Of a stretch of DNA of 64,000 bases, positions 44,093 to 54,061 are shown in pieces. Made by a program: the position numbers and the translations under genes. Position 1 is the stretch's first letter; each line of letters opens with the position of its first letter. The notes beneath the pieces were generated by a model, which was not told the origin of the DNA, searched no databases, and saw only the letters and a list, made by a program, of their open reading frames with translations. The DNA is from a virus, in IMG/VR virus record IMGVR_UViG_3300023174_000141, positions 1-64,000 of that record; one strand, given 5' to 3'.

Positions 44093-47000
44093 ATGGCGCG
44101 CAACTACGAAGAGCTGAAGGCGGCCCTGGCGAGCGAGAAGGCGGCGACGCAGGCGCCCACCGCACAGCAGGCCGTGGCGCCCACCCCCGCTGCTCCGGTT
44201 CCCGCACCCGCGAAGAGTGCCGGCGGCATCCCGTCGTTTCTGCTCCCGCCTGCCGAGCCCACGAAGGCCAAGGTTCAGAAGAGCGCACTCCCCTCTTCCC
44301 CGAAGATAACGGCTCCGGCCGCACTGCGCAAGGCCAAACTCCCAACTCCTGCCGAAGTTTCTGCCGAAGTCAAGGCTGGCGCGCCGCGCGCCCAGCCCGG
44401 CGCCGCGCCCCAGTCGCCGCCCGCCGCCGACATCGTTCTGCCTCCGGACCTCCAAAAGGAGGTCGACTGGCGAAAGGTATACGACGCTTCTGGTGTCGGT
44501 GTGCGCACCGCGAAGAAGAACGCGGCGCAGCTCCTCGGCATGGAGGAAAGCGAGCTGGAGAGAATCTCGCAGGCCCAAGGTGTCGACCTCGACAGCATCG
44601 ACAAGGCGAAGACCAAGGGGCGCACGTTCGATGAGATCATGCGGGCTGGCCGCGAGCGCGGTGTTCTCGGCTTCCTGCCCCAGGACGAGCGCCTCGCGGT
44701 GTTCCGGCGCACGGCCGAGACCGTGGAGAAGGCCCAGCGCGGCGAGGCGGACGACCGCCCCATTGAGCTGATCAAGTCTGGCGCCGACCGCGGCCTCAGC
44801 GGTGGCGGAGCCGCGGCGGGTGGAATGCTCGGCGCGGCGGGCGGCCCCATTGGTGCGGGTGTCGGTGCCGCGGCGGGGTCTGTGCTGGGTTCCGGCGGCT
44901 ACATGGCGGCGGGCACCTCCACCGAGCTGCCCGAGGTGTCGAAGCCCGGCGAGTACGGCTACCTCGCGAGCTCCCTGCTGGCGGAGGCTCTCCAGAAGGA
45001 CCCCAAGGCGTCTCGCATCTACGACCTCTACGGGCGTGGCGTTGCGACGGGCAACACCCAGCAGTACATCACCGAGCGCACGCTCGACCTGCTTCAGCGC
45101 GCGGGCGCTGCGCCGGGCAGCGCCGAGGCGGAGGAGCTCTTCCCGAAGTTCCGCCGTCGCGCCATCAACGAGGTGCTGGCCTACAAGACCATCGGCCAGT
45201 GGACGCCCGCCATCACGATGCAGGACGTTGAGGTGACCGAGGGTGCGAAGGCCCCTGGCTTCTTCGCGGCGCTCGGCCCGAACGTGGAGCTCGTCGGCAT
45301 CAACAACAAGCAGCAGGCGGTCTACCGGCAGGAGAGCCCGCTCGGTGTGCTGTTCCGCGTCATCGACATCCCGCAGGAGGCGCTCGTCGCGAAGCTCGAG
45401 GGGCAAGACGCGGCGACCGGTATCCAAGCCGGCTCGAACCTCTTCGAGTACGCCATCGAGCACACCAAGGACGAGTCCGCCTACGTCCGCTATCCCGCGA
45501 TGGCCGCGGGCTTCCTCGCCTCGGCGTTCTCGCCCGATCTGTTGCTCGCGGGCGGCGCCGCCCAGAAGGCGGGCAAGCTTGCGAAGCGCGCCTACGACGT
45601 GAAGAAGAATGGCGCGAAGGCCATCGGCCTCCTCGAGACCGTGGCGCAGGCGCGCCAGGCGAAGGACTACGTCAAGGCGACGGACGCCGAGAAGGCGCTG
45701 CGCGAGCTTTCCCCCGGCCTCGCCGACCAGCTCGACCGCTACGACGCGAACGCCGCGTCGCTCATTGAGCTCGTGGACCCGAACACCGACATCCTGCGCG
45801 AGGACATGGCGTCCCTCATCGGCTCGCAGATCCCGTCGTCCAAGGAGTTCGCGGCCGAGCGCGTCTTCCTCCATCCGTCGAAGCGGAAGGAGATCGTTTC
45901 GGGCAAGCTCCCGAAGAAGCACGTCCCGCTGCCCACCTACTCGGGCCTTTTCGACACGCACGACCTGATGGACCGCGCGGCTGCGGCCAAGCAGTCCTAC
46001 ATCGCCAACGCGCCGAAGAGCATCGACGAGTACGCCCAGAACTTCGCCCGCGGCACGACGCGCGACGTGCTCGGCAAGGCCGTCATCGGCGGCGCCGGTG
46101 TGCTGACCCCTGCGCAGATCGACGAGATCGCCGACATCGTCGCGACCCACGCGCCCGTCGCTCTTACGGACGAGCAGCGTTTCGCCGACCTCGTGCGCCA
46201 GGATCTCAAGGCGCACCCGGAGTACGGGCAGGCCAAGTACAACATCATCCGGCAGGTGGTCTACACGCCGGGTAAGAACAAGCTTCGCGGTCGACTCGAC
46301 CGCAAGCTGACCGGCATCAAGGGCAAGACGGTCGTCGACCTCCAGACCCCAGACATCGCGCTCTTCGACCGCGTGATCGCCGCCATCGAGAAGAACAACG
46401 AGGCCCGCGCCACGGGTGCTGCGCTGCTGCGTGAGGAGATCGCCAAGGAGGCGAAGCTCCGCGTTGAGCCGCTCAACGTCTTCGACGACGTGTCGCTGAA
46501 GACGCCGGGCGGCGACCCCATCCGCCTCTCTCCTGGCGGTGTGCTGTGGCTGCGCCAGGTGCGCAACGCGCGCCCCGAGATGGACTTCAAGGACGCCTAC
46601 GGTGCGGTCACCGTTGTCGACCAGTTGGTCGTCGCCGAGGCAAAGAAGCGCGGGGTCGACTCGTTCGACCTCTACCGTGAGCTGCTGCCCACCATCCGCG
46701 ACGCGACAGACGCTGAGATCCTCAAGTACACGGGCCGTCCCCGCGGCAGCGCTCCTCCCGCCGCGCCCGCGGCTCCTGCTGCCGGTGGCGCACCTCCTGC
46801 TCCCGCCGCTCCCGCCGCTCCCGCCGCGCCCACGGCCGCCGCTCCGGCGATGCCGCCGGCGCTCATGGGCGCGCCCGCGGTGATGACCGCGCCTACGGCG
46901 ATGACCCGGCAGGCCGCCGCTGCGGCGGCGACCAAGTTGACGGCGGCGGCCGGGCTTAGCCCCCACGGCGTCCTCGCGGCTCAGTTCGTCGCGAAGCTCC

Positions 47001-50000
47001 CCGTCCTGATGATCGAGGAGGACGTCACCGACCTCGCGCAGGCGAAGACCATCCTGAGCGATGTCTCGCGCAACGCGCGGGACTATTATGGCGCGCAGGG
47101 CCTCCAGACGGGCATCTTCAGCGCGGCTCGTGACGGCGCCGTCTCGCGCGCCGTCGCGGTGGGCGACGTCCGCGTCGTCGTAGACCAGCCGAAGGTCGAC
47201 GAGGCCTTCACCATCTACGTTCTCGTCGGCGACAAGCTCAGCCGCATCCAGGCCCCGCAGGGCCTCAACCCTGTGGCTGCGATGCGCCGTGGCGTCGACG
47301 AAGCCGAGAAGATGATGGAGGCGCGCGTCAAGGCGGGCCAGCCCGCCATCAAGGGCGCACCGGTCGCGGTCGTGTCGCAGCCCCAGATGTTGCCGACGCC
47401 TCGCGTGTTCCCGCCCGTTCCCGAGGAGATCGACCTCGACATCACGCAGGCGCTGCCCGCGACGATGAGCGACGAGGACATCGCTCGCGCCGTCGAAGCG
47501 CGCGTGGCCTCCGGTGCGCCCGAGGAGATGGCCGCCGAGATGACCCAAGCGCTGCCCCCGCAGCGCCTCACTCCGGCGCAGCGCTCGGCTGGCTTCGAGC
47601 GTCTGTTCCAGAGCGGCGAGACCCCCGAGCCGACGGCGCGTCTCTTCGAGGAAGCCGAACCCACGACTGAAGTGACCGCATCTCTCCTCGAGCCCACTCG
47701 GGAGATTCCGCGGCGTCGAATCCGCGCCGAACTGGTTCGTGGCGAGCAAGACATCCAGCGCCGTCTGGCCGAGGGTGAGGCCGCGTTCCAGCGCAACATC
47801 GAGGAGCCTCGTGCCCGCCTCGCCGAGCTCGAGCCCACGGCCAAGGTCGAGGCTCCCGCCGCGGAGCGCGTCGCCCCGGAGGTCGCCGAGGAGGCGCCTG
47901 TCGCGGCCGAGCCCGTGTTCCAGGTCGAGCCGAAGGCCGAGGCCCCTGCCGCGGCGGCTGCTGAGGCTGTTCCGCCCGCAGCCCGGGTCGAGGCCGCGGC
48001 GCCGCACCGCGGGTCTACGTTCTCCTCGGGCAAGGCCGCCCGCGACGCAGCGGAATCGGCCAAGGCGCAGACGACTGCCGCGCCGGAGTTCGCGTCGTGG
48101 TTCAGCGGGTCTCAGGTCGTCGACGACGCCGGCACCCCGCTGATCGTGTACCGCGGCGGAACCCCGGCAGATGTGATCCCCACCGCCGCCAAGGCGGGGT
48201 CGGTCCAACTCGGGCCGGGGGCGTACTTCGGCGGTGTCGGCCTCGCGGAGGAGTTCGCGGGGTTCCGTCCTGGCGGTGAAGTCGGGGCGTACTACCTGTC
48301 GCTGAAGCGCCCGTTCAACGAGATCGAGTCGGCGAAGACCGACCCCGAGCTGTTCAACCGGTTCATCGGAAAGATGCGCGACGCGGGAATCCCCGAGAAG
48401 ACCCTGCGCGAGATCGACAGGCCCTACGCAGGCGTCCTCACGGATCTGTCCAAGGACTTGGCGAAGGTCCGCGGACTAACGGGCAGCGACGCGGCGTGGC
48501 GCGCGGCTGACGAGGTCAACGCTGCGCTGCGCGAGGTCGGCTTCGACGGCATCGTGGCTGACTGGAATCGCGGCAACGTGCAGTACGTCGCGTTCGATCC
48601 TGACCAGATTCGCAGCGCGACCACCAAGGTCGAAGAAGCAGTAAGCGCGGGCCCCGCTCAGCCCTCCGGTATCACGCCGGCGGCTGTCGCGCCCGTCGTT
48701 GCCGAAGAAATGTCGGAAGGTCTCAAGAAGGCGCTTGCCGACGTGAAGAAGCTCCGCTCGCCGAAGGCGACGGACAAGCTGCTCGGCGAGATCGCGGCGT
48801 CGACCCTGGCGCCGGCTGAGAAGGTCCGGGTCTACGAGAACCTCAGCTCTAAGCTCGAGACGCTCGCCGCGGCCGAGGAGGACGCCATCAAGCAGAGCGA
48901 GCTTGAGGGTCTTCTCAGTAAGGCGGCGGATGCAGAGTTCCGCGCTCGAGGGGACGCGGAGCGGGCGCTTCGTGAGAGCTTCGCGCAGGCTCCCGAGGAA
49001 GGCCGCGGTCTCAAGCAGATCAGCCCGACCGGCGACGTAAAGGGCGTCACCGAGCTCATGGCGGACGGCCGCAGCGTCATCATCCTGTTCCAGGGGGCGG
49101 ACGCCTCGACGGTGCTCCACGAGGTCGCGCACGTCGTGCGCCGCAACGTCCTCGACCAGGACGACATGAACGCCATCGCGAAGTGGGTGATGAGCCGCGG
49201 CGTCGGCATCACCGGCCATCGGTACGGCGAGTTCGAGGGGTCGCCCGCGGACGTCGAACAGGCCGAGGAGCTCTTCGCCAAGGCGTTCGAGGAGTACGTC
49301 CGCGCGGGTGTGGCGCCGAACAACCCGGCGGTCCAGTCGGCCTTCGACACGCTCAAGACGACCATCGCGAACATCTACCGCGGCATCTCCGACCCGGTTA
49401 TTGGAGTGAACCTCCAGCCGGAGGTCCGTCAGGTCTTTGACAAGCTCCTCTCCGAGACCTCGGAGCAGTCGGGCGCATCCATCAAGCAGGTCCTCCGCAA
49501 GGAGATCCTGGGCACAAACGCGCGCGAGGAGACCGGGTTCCTCGATGTCCTGTCGAAGGAGGCCCAGCGCAAGGGCATTCCGATGTCCTCGGTGGAGGAC
49601 CTCGCCAAGCAGTTCACCACGGCCCAGCGCAACAAGGCCGCGGCGAACGCACCTCACGTCTCGTTCCCGGTGCCCGTGCTCGGGAAGAAGGACTGGAGCC
49701 TCGACGACCTGGCAGAGCTCCAGGCGGCGCGCGAGGTCGACACGGCCGTCGCTGCGGCGCGGAAGAAGGGCATCCTGCTCGACCTCACCGGCTCGAGGAC
49801 CTCCGCCGCGGCGGTTCCCGAGGACGACGCGGTCGAGTCGCTGCGGAGCGCCATCGCGCACAACGACGATGACAGCATGCTCACCGGTAAGGCGAAGCAG
49901 GCGTCGCGCGTTGTCGCCGCGACGTTCTTCGGCGGCGACGTGGTGGGCGAGAACGGCATGCGCGGGTTCCCGCCGGAGCTCCGCAACGCCATCAACACGA

Positions 50001-52945
50001 CGGTCGCCGTCGTCGAGCAGAGCGTCGGCGACACCGTGTCGCTCACCAACGACGCGCTCGAGGTTGGTCGTAGCTCTGTGCTCTACCGCTACCTTGGTGG
50101 CGAGGGCGACATCCGTCGTCTGGCGGGCCGCCCCATCGTGTCGGCGGGCCACGACTACATGGGCTCAGTGCGTCAGATGTTCAAGCGGGCCATCGACTCG
50201 CTGAACCCGGAAGAGAAGAAGGGCCTCGAGCTGCTGTGCGACGCGCTCAACCAGCCGGCCGGCGCGCAGCGCAACCGCGCGCTGGAGCTACTGGGCTTCG
50301 ACAACAACGGTGCGACGTTCCGCCTGGCTGACGCGGCGCGCCAGTCGACGCAGGACGCGGCAGTAAGCGCCGTGAACAAGCTCCTCTACCTCCAGACGAA
50401 GGAGAACGAGACGGACTTCGGCGCGGCGCTGGCGACGGCGATGCGCCAGGCGGTCGAGGCTTCTCCGACCCCGCGGCCCACGCACGAGATGCGCCTCGTT
50501 GAGGCGATGAGCTACATCGCCGGCAACACCAGCCGTGGCGGCGCACTCTTCTCGGGTAGCTCGGTCAACGCGGCGGAGGTCTTCCTCACCGACGTCGGGT
50601 CCATCTACAAGAGCGAAGAGGCGGCGCGTCGCGTCGCCGCGCTCGTGGGGGGCTACGGCTCGGCAGCACTCGGGAAGAACATCCTCGTCAAGCTCAACCT
50701 CGGCATCACCCCGGACGCCTACAAGGCGTTCACGAAGTGGATCGCGGGCGAGCAGTGGGACCCGCGCTTTACCGAGGAGATCCAGCGCGTCGTGGACCGC
50801 TACGGCTACAACCCCGAGTTCGTGGCCGACCAGGTGCTCGCGAGCGACATGTACATCCCGCGCATGGCGCGTGAGCGTATGGGACAGGCCCTCGCCCGCT
50901 CGGTCTACCGCCCGACCACGGCGGTGACGGGTGGCGACGCGCTCAACATCACGTACCGCTACATGAAGACCCGCATGACCCGTGGCTCGTTCGTGCTGCG
51001 CCCGAAGTACTTCATGGCGAACACGGTCGACCACTTCATCCAGATGGCGATCACCAACGGCTTCGGTGTGGCCGCGGTGTCGCTGACCCGCGTGCTGGCG
51101 CAGGACCTCATGGTGCTGCCGTTCTGGCAGCAGCTCGTGGACGCGGCGCAGAAGGTTCCGGTGGTCGGCGGCATGGTCCCGCGTGATGTGCTCGAGCGCA
51201 CGCGAGCGATGCTCCAGAAGCAGGGCGACCGAGCCGCCGGTCACATCGGCAAGCTCTTCAGCGTGTCGAAGTACCGCATCGAGGTGAACCCCATCCTCGA
51301 GGGCGTTGACGGCGGCTTCGTGGTGGGTGGCAAGGTCTACCGCTACCGCGACATCCGCGACATCGCGGTGCAGGAGCGCGTGTTCGCGTCTTACGACACG
51401 CGCCAGCTCGCCAACGCCATCGAGCGTGAGGGCGCGCTGTTCTTCTCTCCGACCCTCACGGGCTCGGGCGGGACGCTCACCACGGCTACGGGCAAGTCGC
51501 GCATCCGTGACTTCCTCGCCGACTGGCAGACCACGGTGTCGGACACCGCAGAAGCCTGGGGCGAGCGTGAGCGCCTCGGCGCGATGGTGTCGCTCATGGA
51601 GGTCGGCTACGACCCCCGCACGGCGGCGCGGCTCACGACGCAGGCCCTCTACGACTACAGTCAGTCCATGACGAAGGCCGACCGCTCGATTCTGGTGGGC
51701 ATCATGTTCCCCTTCTGGGCCTTCCAGAAGAACGCCAACCAGCAGGTCTTCAACAACATCTTCAGCCCGTGGGGCGCGTACCGCATGATGTGCATCAAGC
51801 GGGCGCGTGAGCGCGGCATGGATGCGCTGGCGGAGGTCCTCTACAACGAGGTCGGGGGCGAGTACGGTATCGACGTCGAGAGCATGCCGCCGGAGCTCCA
51901 GTCGTCCTACTACGCGGTCATCACGCGGTTCGAAGAGTCCTACCCGAACAGCGAGCCGCCTCCCGAGGCCAAGCGCGCGATGCGCATGCTGCTCGCGGGA
52001 CGTGGTCGCATGGTGGAGGAGGGCAAGCTCGTCGAGCTCGCCGAGAACCTCCAGGATCTCCGCATGAGCGGCGGGTTCGCGGACTTCCAGCGCTTCGCGG
52101 CCTTCGCCGTCGCGCGGCCCAGCAAGTCCGAGCGTCCGACCTACATGCGCGACCGCATCGGCGCCGCCATCCCGTTCCCCCGCACCGAGGCTGTGCGGAT
52201 GTACTACTCGATGGCCGGCGACGACCACTCCTACATGGAGCTGTTCATCCCCGAGTCCTCCATCGAGGCCGGCTTCCGCCACCTGACCCAGGTGAGCGCA
52301 GCGTACATGCTGATGGGGGCGGCTCCGGTCGACTTCCTGATGGGCGGCGACCTGACGCAGGGCGGCATGGACGAGGTCAAGCTCACTCGTGTGCTCGAGC
52401 CCATCGCTGACCCGGCGCGCTCCCCGCTCATCGCCCCGCTGCTCGCGGGCTCGGTCAGCGATGCGGTGCCGCCGCGCAAGGTCTCGAAGCGCCTCGCGGG
52501 CGCCGCCGAGGGTGTGACGAAGATCCACCCCTTCGTCGGGAAGATGATGGACGACGCCTTCGGGACGACGTTCATCCGCATCCCCGAGATCTCCGACCCC
52601 TTCGTCGTCGACCCCGACCGTGGTGAGCTGATGGGCCTGCCCCCCGAGGAGGCGCAGCGGATTCGCGAGCTCCAGAAGCAGTACCCCGATGTGGGTATCG
52701 TCAAGGACCAGCGCTACTACATCCCCGGCGGGACGTGGTCGGTGGCGTTCGACAACTCGCCGCTGGGCGAGCTCAACGCGCTCCTGCTGCGCTACGAAGC
52801 CAACCCGCTAGAGCGCTCCGACCTGCGCGGAGAAATCCTGAGCTGGTCGCGCGGGGCGCTCGGCCTTGATGTAGAACTGGTTTCGCCGCAGGCCGTCATT
52901 CGGCGTGAGGAGCCCACGAAGCTCGAGTCCACCAAGAAGATGTAG
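44093..52945 (+). CDS. Giant polyvalent virion protein with ART-like and zincin domains (2950 aa)
   Basis: ATG 44093 after ACGGAGTG. Layout: Ala/Pro N-terminus; Gly/Ala-rich, possibly membrane-inserting stretch at about 234-275; helical parts to 880; Pro/Ala linker at about 885-935; Ala/Glu-rich linker to 1330. An ADP-ribosyltransferase-like domain covers about 1332-1512: VVDDAGTPLIVYRGG with Arg1354, GPGAYFGG, and DPDQIRS with Gln1505. A zincin domain has HEVAH at 1676-1680 (Glu1677 catalytic) and a downstream AEELFAKAFEEY (1724-1735) that may supply the third ligand. The last 1,000 residues are helical, with IMFPFWAFQKN near 2540, resembling regions associated with large polyvalent proteins. 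It is probably packaged and injected, with the enzymes acting on early host targets. Confidence 0.75.
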   Translation: MARNYEELKAALASEKAATQAPTAQQAVAPTPAAPVPAPAKSAGGIPSFLLPPAEPTKAKVQKSALPSSPKITAPAALRKAKLPTPAEVSAEVKAGAPRAQPGAAPQSPPAADIVLPPDLQKEVDWRKVYDASGVGVRTAKKNAAQLLGMEESELERISQAQGVDLDSIDKAKTKGRTFDEIMRAGRERGVLGFLPQDERLAVFRRTAETVEKAQRGEADDRPIELIKSGADRGLSGGGAAAGGMLGAAGGPIGAGVGAAAGSVLGSGGYMAAGTSTELPEVSKPGEYGYLASSLLAEALQKDPKASRIYDLYGRGVATGNTQQYITERTLDLLQRAGAAPGSAEAEELFPKFRRRAINEVLAYKTIGQWTPAITMQDVEVTEGAKAPGFFAALGPNVELVGINNKQQAVYRQESPLGVLFRVIDIPQEALVAKLEGQDAATGIQAGSNLFEYAIEHTKDESAYVRYPAMAAGFLASAFSPDLLLAGGAAQKAGKLAKRAYDVKKNGAKAIGLLETVAQARQAKDYVKATDAEKALRELSPGLADQLDRYDANAASLIELVDPNTDILREDMASLIGSQIPSSKEFAAERVFLHPSKRKEIVSGKLPKKHVPLPTYSGLFDTHDLMDRAAAAKQSYIANAPKSIDEYAQNFARGTTRDVLGKAVIGGAGVLTPAQIDEIADIVATHAPVALTDEQRFADLVRQDLKAHPEYGQAKYNIIRQVVYTPGKNKLRGRLDRKLTGIKGKTVVDLQTPDIALFDRVIAAIEKNNEARATGAALLREEIAKEAKLRVEPLNVFDDVSLKTPGGDPIRLSPGGVLWLRQVRNARPEMDFKDAYGAVTVVDQLVVAEAKKRGVDSFDLYRELLPTIRDATDAEILKYTGRPRGSAPPAAPAAPAAGGAPPAPAAPAAPAAPTAAAPAMPPALMGAPAVMTAPTAMTRQAAAAAATKLTAAAGLSPHGVLAAQFVAKLPVLMIEEDVTDLAQAKTILSDVSRNARDYYGAQGLQTGIFSAARDGAVSRAVAVGDVRVVVDQPKVDEAFTIYVLVGDKLSRIQAPQGLNPVAAMRRGVDEAEKMMEARVKAGQPAIKGAPVAVVSQPQMLPTPRVFPPVPEEIDLDITQALPATMSDEDIARAVEARVASGAPEEMAAEMTQALPPQRLTPAQRSAGFERLFQSGETPEPTARLFEEAEPTTEVTASLLEPTREIPRRRIRAELVRGEQDIQRRLAEGEAAFQRNIEEPRARLAELEPTAKVEAPAAERVAPEVAEEAPVAAEPVFQVEPKAEAPAAAAAEAVPPAARVEAAAPHRGSTFSSGKAARDAAESAKAQTTAAPEFASWFSGSQVVDDAGTPLIVYRGGTPADVIPTAAKAGSVQLGPGAYFGGVGLAEEFAGFRPGGEVGAYYLSLKRPFNEIESAKTDPELFNRFIGKMRDAGIPEKTLREIDRPYAGVLTDLSKDLAKVRGLTGSDAAWRAADEVNAALREVGFDGIVADWNRGNVQYVAFDPDQIRSATTKVEEAVSAGPAQPSGITPAAVAPVVAEEMSEGLKKALADVKKLRSPKATDKLLGEIAASTLAPAEKVRVYENLSSKLETLAAAEEDAIKQSELEGLLSKAADAEFRARGDAERALRESFAQAPEEGRGLKQISPTGDVKGVTELMADGRSVIILFQGADASTVLHEVAHVVRRNVLDQDDMNAIAKWVMSRGVGITGHRYGEFEGSPADVEQAEELFAKAFEEYVRAGVAPNNPAVQSAFDTLKTTIANIYRGISDPVIGVNLQPEVRQVFDKLLSETSEQSGASIKQVLRKEILGTNAREETGFLDVLSKEAQRKGIPMSSVEDLAKQFTTAQRNKAAANAPHVSFPVPVLGKKDWSLDDLAELQAAREVDTAVAAARKKGILLDLTGSRTSAAAVPEDDAVESLRSAIAHNDDDSMLTGKAKQASRVVAATFFGGDVVGENGMRGFPPELRNAINTTVAVVEQSVGDTVSLTNDALEVGRSSVLYRYLGGEGDIRRLAGRPIVSAGHDYMGSVRQMFKRAIDSLNPEEKKGLELLCDALNQPAGAQRNRALELLGFDNNGATFRLADAARQSTQDAAVSAVNKLLYLQTKENETDFGAALATAMRQAVEASPTPRPTHEMRLVEAMSYIAGNTSRGGALFSGSSVNAAEVFLTDVGSIYKSEEAARRVAALVGGYGSAALGKNILVKLNLGITPDAYKAFTKWIAGEQWDPRFTEEIQRVVDRYGYNPEFVADQVLASDMYIPRMARERMGQALARSVYRPTTAVTGGDALNITYRYMKTRMTRGSFVLRPKYFMANTVDHFIQMAITNGFGVAAVSLTRVLAQDLMVLPFWQQLVDAAQKVPVVGGMVPRDVLERTRAMLQKQGDRAAGHIGKLFSVSKYRIEVNPILEGVDGGFVVGGKVYRYRDIRDIAVQERVFASYDTRQLANAIEREGALFFSPTLTGSGGTLTTATGKSRIRDFLADWQTTVSDTAEAWGERERLGAMVSLMEVGYDPRTAARLTTQALYDYSQSMTKADRSILVGIMFPFWAFQKNANQQVFNNIFSPWGAYRMMCIKRARERGMDALAEVLYNEVGGEYGIDVESMPPELQSSYYAVITRFEESYPNSEPPPEAKRAMRMLLAGRGRMVEEGKLVELAENLQDLRMSGGFADFQRFAAFAVARPSKSERPTYMRDRIGAAIPFPRTEAVRMYYSMAGDDHSYMELFIPESSIEAGFRHLTQVSAAYMLMGAAPVDFLMGGDLTQGGMDEVKLTRVLEPIADPARSPLIAPLLAGSVSDAVPPRKVSKRLAGAAEGVTKIHPFVGKMMDDAFGTTFIRIPEISDPFVVDPDRGELMGLPPEEAQRIRELQKQYPDVGIVKDQRYYIPGGTWSVAFDNSPLGELNALLLRYEANPLERSDLRGEILSWSRGALGLDVELVSPQAVIRREEPTKLESTKKM

Positions 52946-52954
52946 GAGGTACAC

Positions 52955-53389
52955 ATGGCATCCGATCCCCGCTACGGCGGCTTCAACCACGCAGGCATCA
53001 GCTACAAGCACCAGGCCGCGCTCACGGCGGCGTACCAGGTGTTCACTCTCACGGCCGACCAGACGAACTGCGCGCGCACCGCGGCGGTCCCTCCGTTCGC
53101 GCTGCTGAAGAACATCAACTTCGAGCTCGACACCATCGCCGCTGGCGCGTCGAAGGTGACGTTCTACTTGGCGCGCGACGCCGCGGGCGACATCCCCGTC
53201 ACGACGGTCTACACCGCCGACGTGGTCTTCGGCCTCACGACCGCCACGAAGGGGGTTGCTATCGCGTGCATCGACCTCGACTACCACTACCAGGCTCTGG
53301 CGGCGGAAGTCCTCGGGACGCTGTATCTGGTGGTGAAGCTTAACGCCGGCACCGCGAACGGCAACGTGCGCCAGCACTGGCGCGCTTAA
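52955..53389 (+). CDS. Small virion protein (144 aa)
   Basis: ATG 52955 after TAGGAGG. Beta-rich with Thr/Ala (YQVFTLTADQTNCARTAAVP, KVTFYLARDAAGDIPVTTVY) and a short C-terminal YHYQALAAEVLG. The strand pattern with 'G.....sl....G.i.v.fyla.d..G' resembles small jelly-roll tail or fibre-base proteins such as the gene at 54359. It may decorate the tail. Function unknown. Confidence 0.6.
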   Translation: MASDPRYGGFNHAGISYKHQAALTAAYQVFTLTADQTNCARTAAVPPFALLKNINFELDTIAAGASKVTFYLARDAAGDIPVTTVYTADVVFGLTTATKGVAIACIDLDYHYQALAAEVLGTLYLVVKLNAGTANGNVRQHWRA

Positions 53390-53415
53390 AAGTTCATCTA
53401 GAACGCTGACCTAGC

Positions 53416-53455
53416 GCCCTCTTTCGACCTGTGATACCGTTTGCCGAAAGAGGGC
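53416..53455 (+). promoter_or_regulatory. 11-bp inverted repeat enclosing a promoter and the next ribosome site
   Basis: GCCCTCTTTCG (53416-53426) pairs perfectly with CGAAAGAGGGC (53445-53455), loop 18 nt. The loop holds the extended -10-like TG-T-GATACC (53430-53438). The right arm carries GAGGG, the ribosome site for ATG 53462. A start near 53445 would give a transcript that lacks the left arm; read-through RNA would fold it and mask the site. Confidence 0.65.
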
Positions 53456-53461
53456 ACAGGC

Positions 53462-54046
53462 ATGGCTGACTCCGTCACTCAGTTCAGTGGAGGCTGGTAC
53501 GCCGCCCCGCCGTCTACGGCGACGGCGACTGTGGCCTACACCGACGGTGTTCTGATCCCCGGCAAGGCGCTCAACAAGAGCGTCTCGCAGGCCACGACGA
53601 CCATCAGCAGCATCGACACGAACGCGGCTGGGGTGAAGTTCTCCCTCTTCTACAGCCTTCGCTGCGCCTACAACGTCAACTTCGCCGGCCAGGTTCGGGC
53701 TCGCGTGTCGTGGGGCACGACGGCGGGCGCTGGCGCCGGCGCCACGGGCCGCTGGAATCTCGACATCCGCCGCAAGGACACCGCCGGCAACGTCTCGACG
53801 ATCAACGGTCTGGTGAAGGGTTCCGGCGCCACGCGTTCCATCGCCGGCATCGCGAACTACGTCGACAACCAGATCGTGACGAACGTGCCCGCCCAGACGT
53901 TCGTGCCCGGCGAGAGCCTCGTGGCGGTGCTTGAGTTCGAGGTCATCGGGACTGCTGCGGCGGCGACGCTGGGTGTTGTGGTCAAGACGAACCCGGCGAC
54001 CTCGGGCGACGAGCTCATCGTTGAAATCGACTCTGGCACGCCGTAA
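53462..54046 (+). CDS. Beta-rich tail protein (194 aa)
   Basis: ATG 53462 with AGAGGG 8-13 nt upstream inside the hairpin arm. Thr/Ser/Ala-rich strands throughout (TATATVAYTDGVLIPGKALN, VRARVSWGTTAGAGAGATGR, ESLVAVLEFEVIG). Fits a tail-tip or fibre-base jelly roll. First of a series of tail-fibre-region genes with short spacings. Function unknown. Confidence 0.55.
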   Translation: MADSVTQFSGGWYAAPPSTATATVAYTDGVLIPGKALNKSVSQATTTISSIDTNAAGVKFSLFYSLRCAYNVNFAGQVRARVSWGTTAGAGAGATGRWNLDIRRKDTAGNVSTINGLVKGSGATRSIAGIANYVDNQIVTNVPAQTFVPGESLVAVLEFEVIGTAAAATLGVVVKTNPATSGDELIVEIDSGTP

Positions 54047-54061
54047 GAGGGGGGCTGAACG

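Noticed and set aside
44036-48208. Open frame of 1,390 codons on the minus strand
   Set aside because: It is the antisense shadow of the giant plus-strand gene in high-GC DNA. Its text is Arg/Gly/Leu-rich without a fold, and the plus frame has clear domains.
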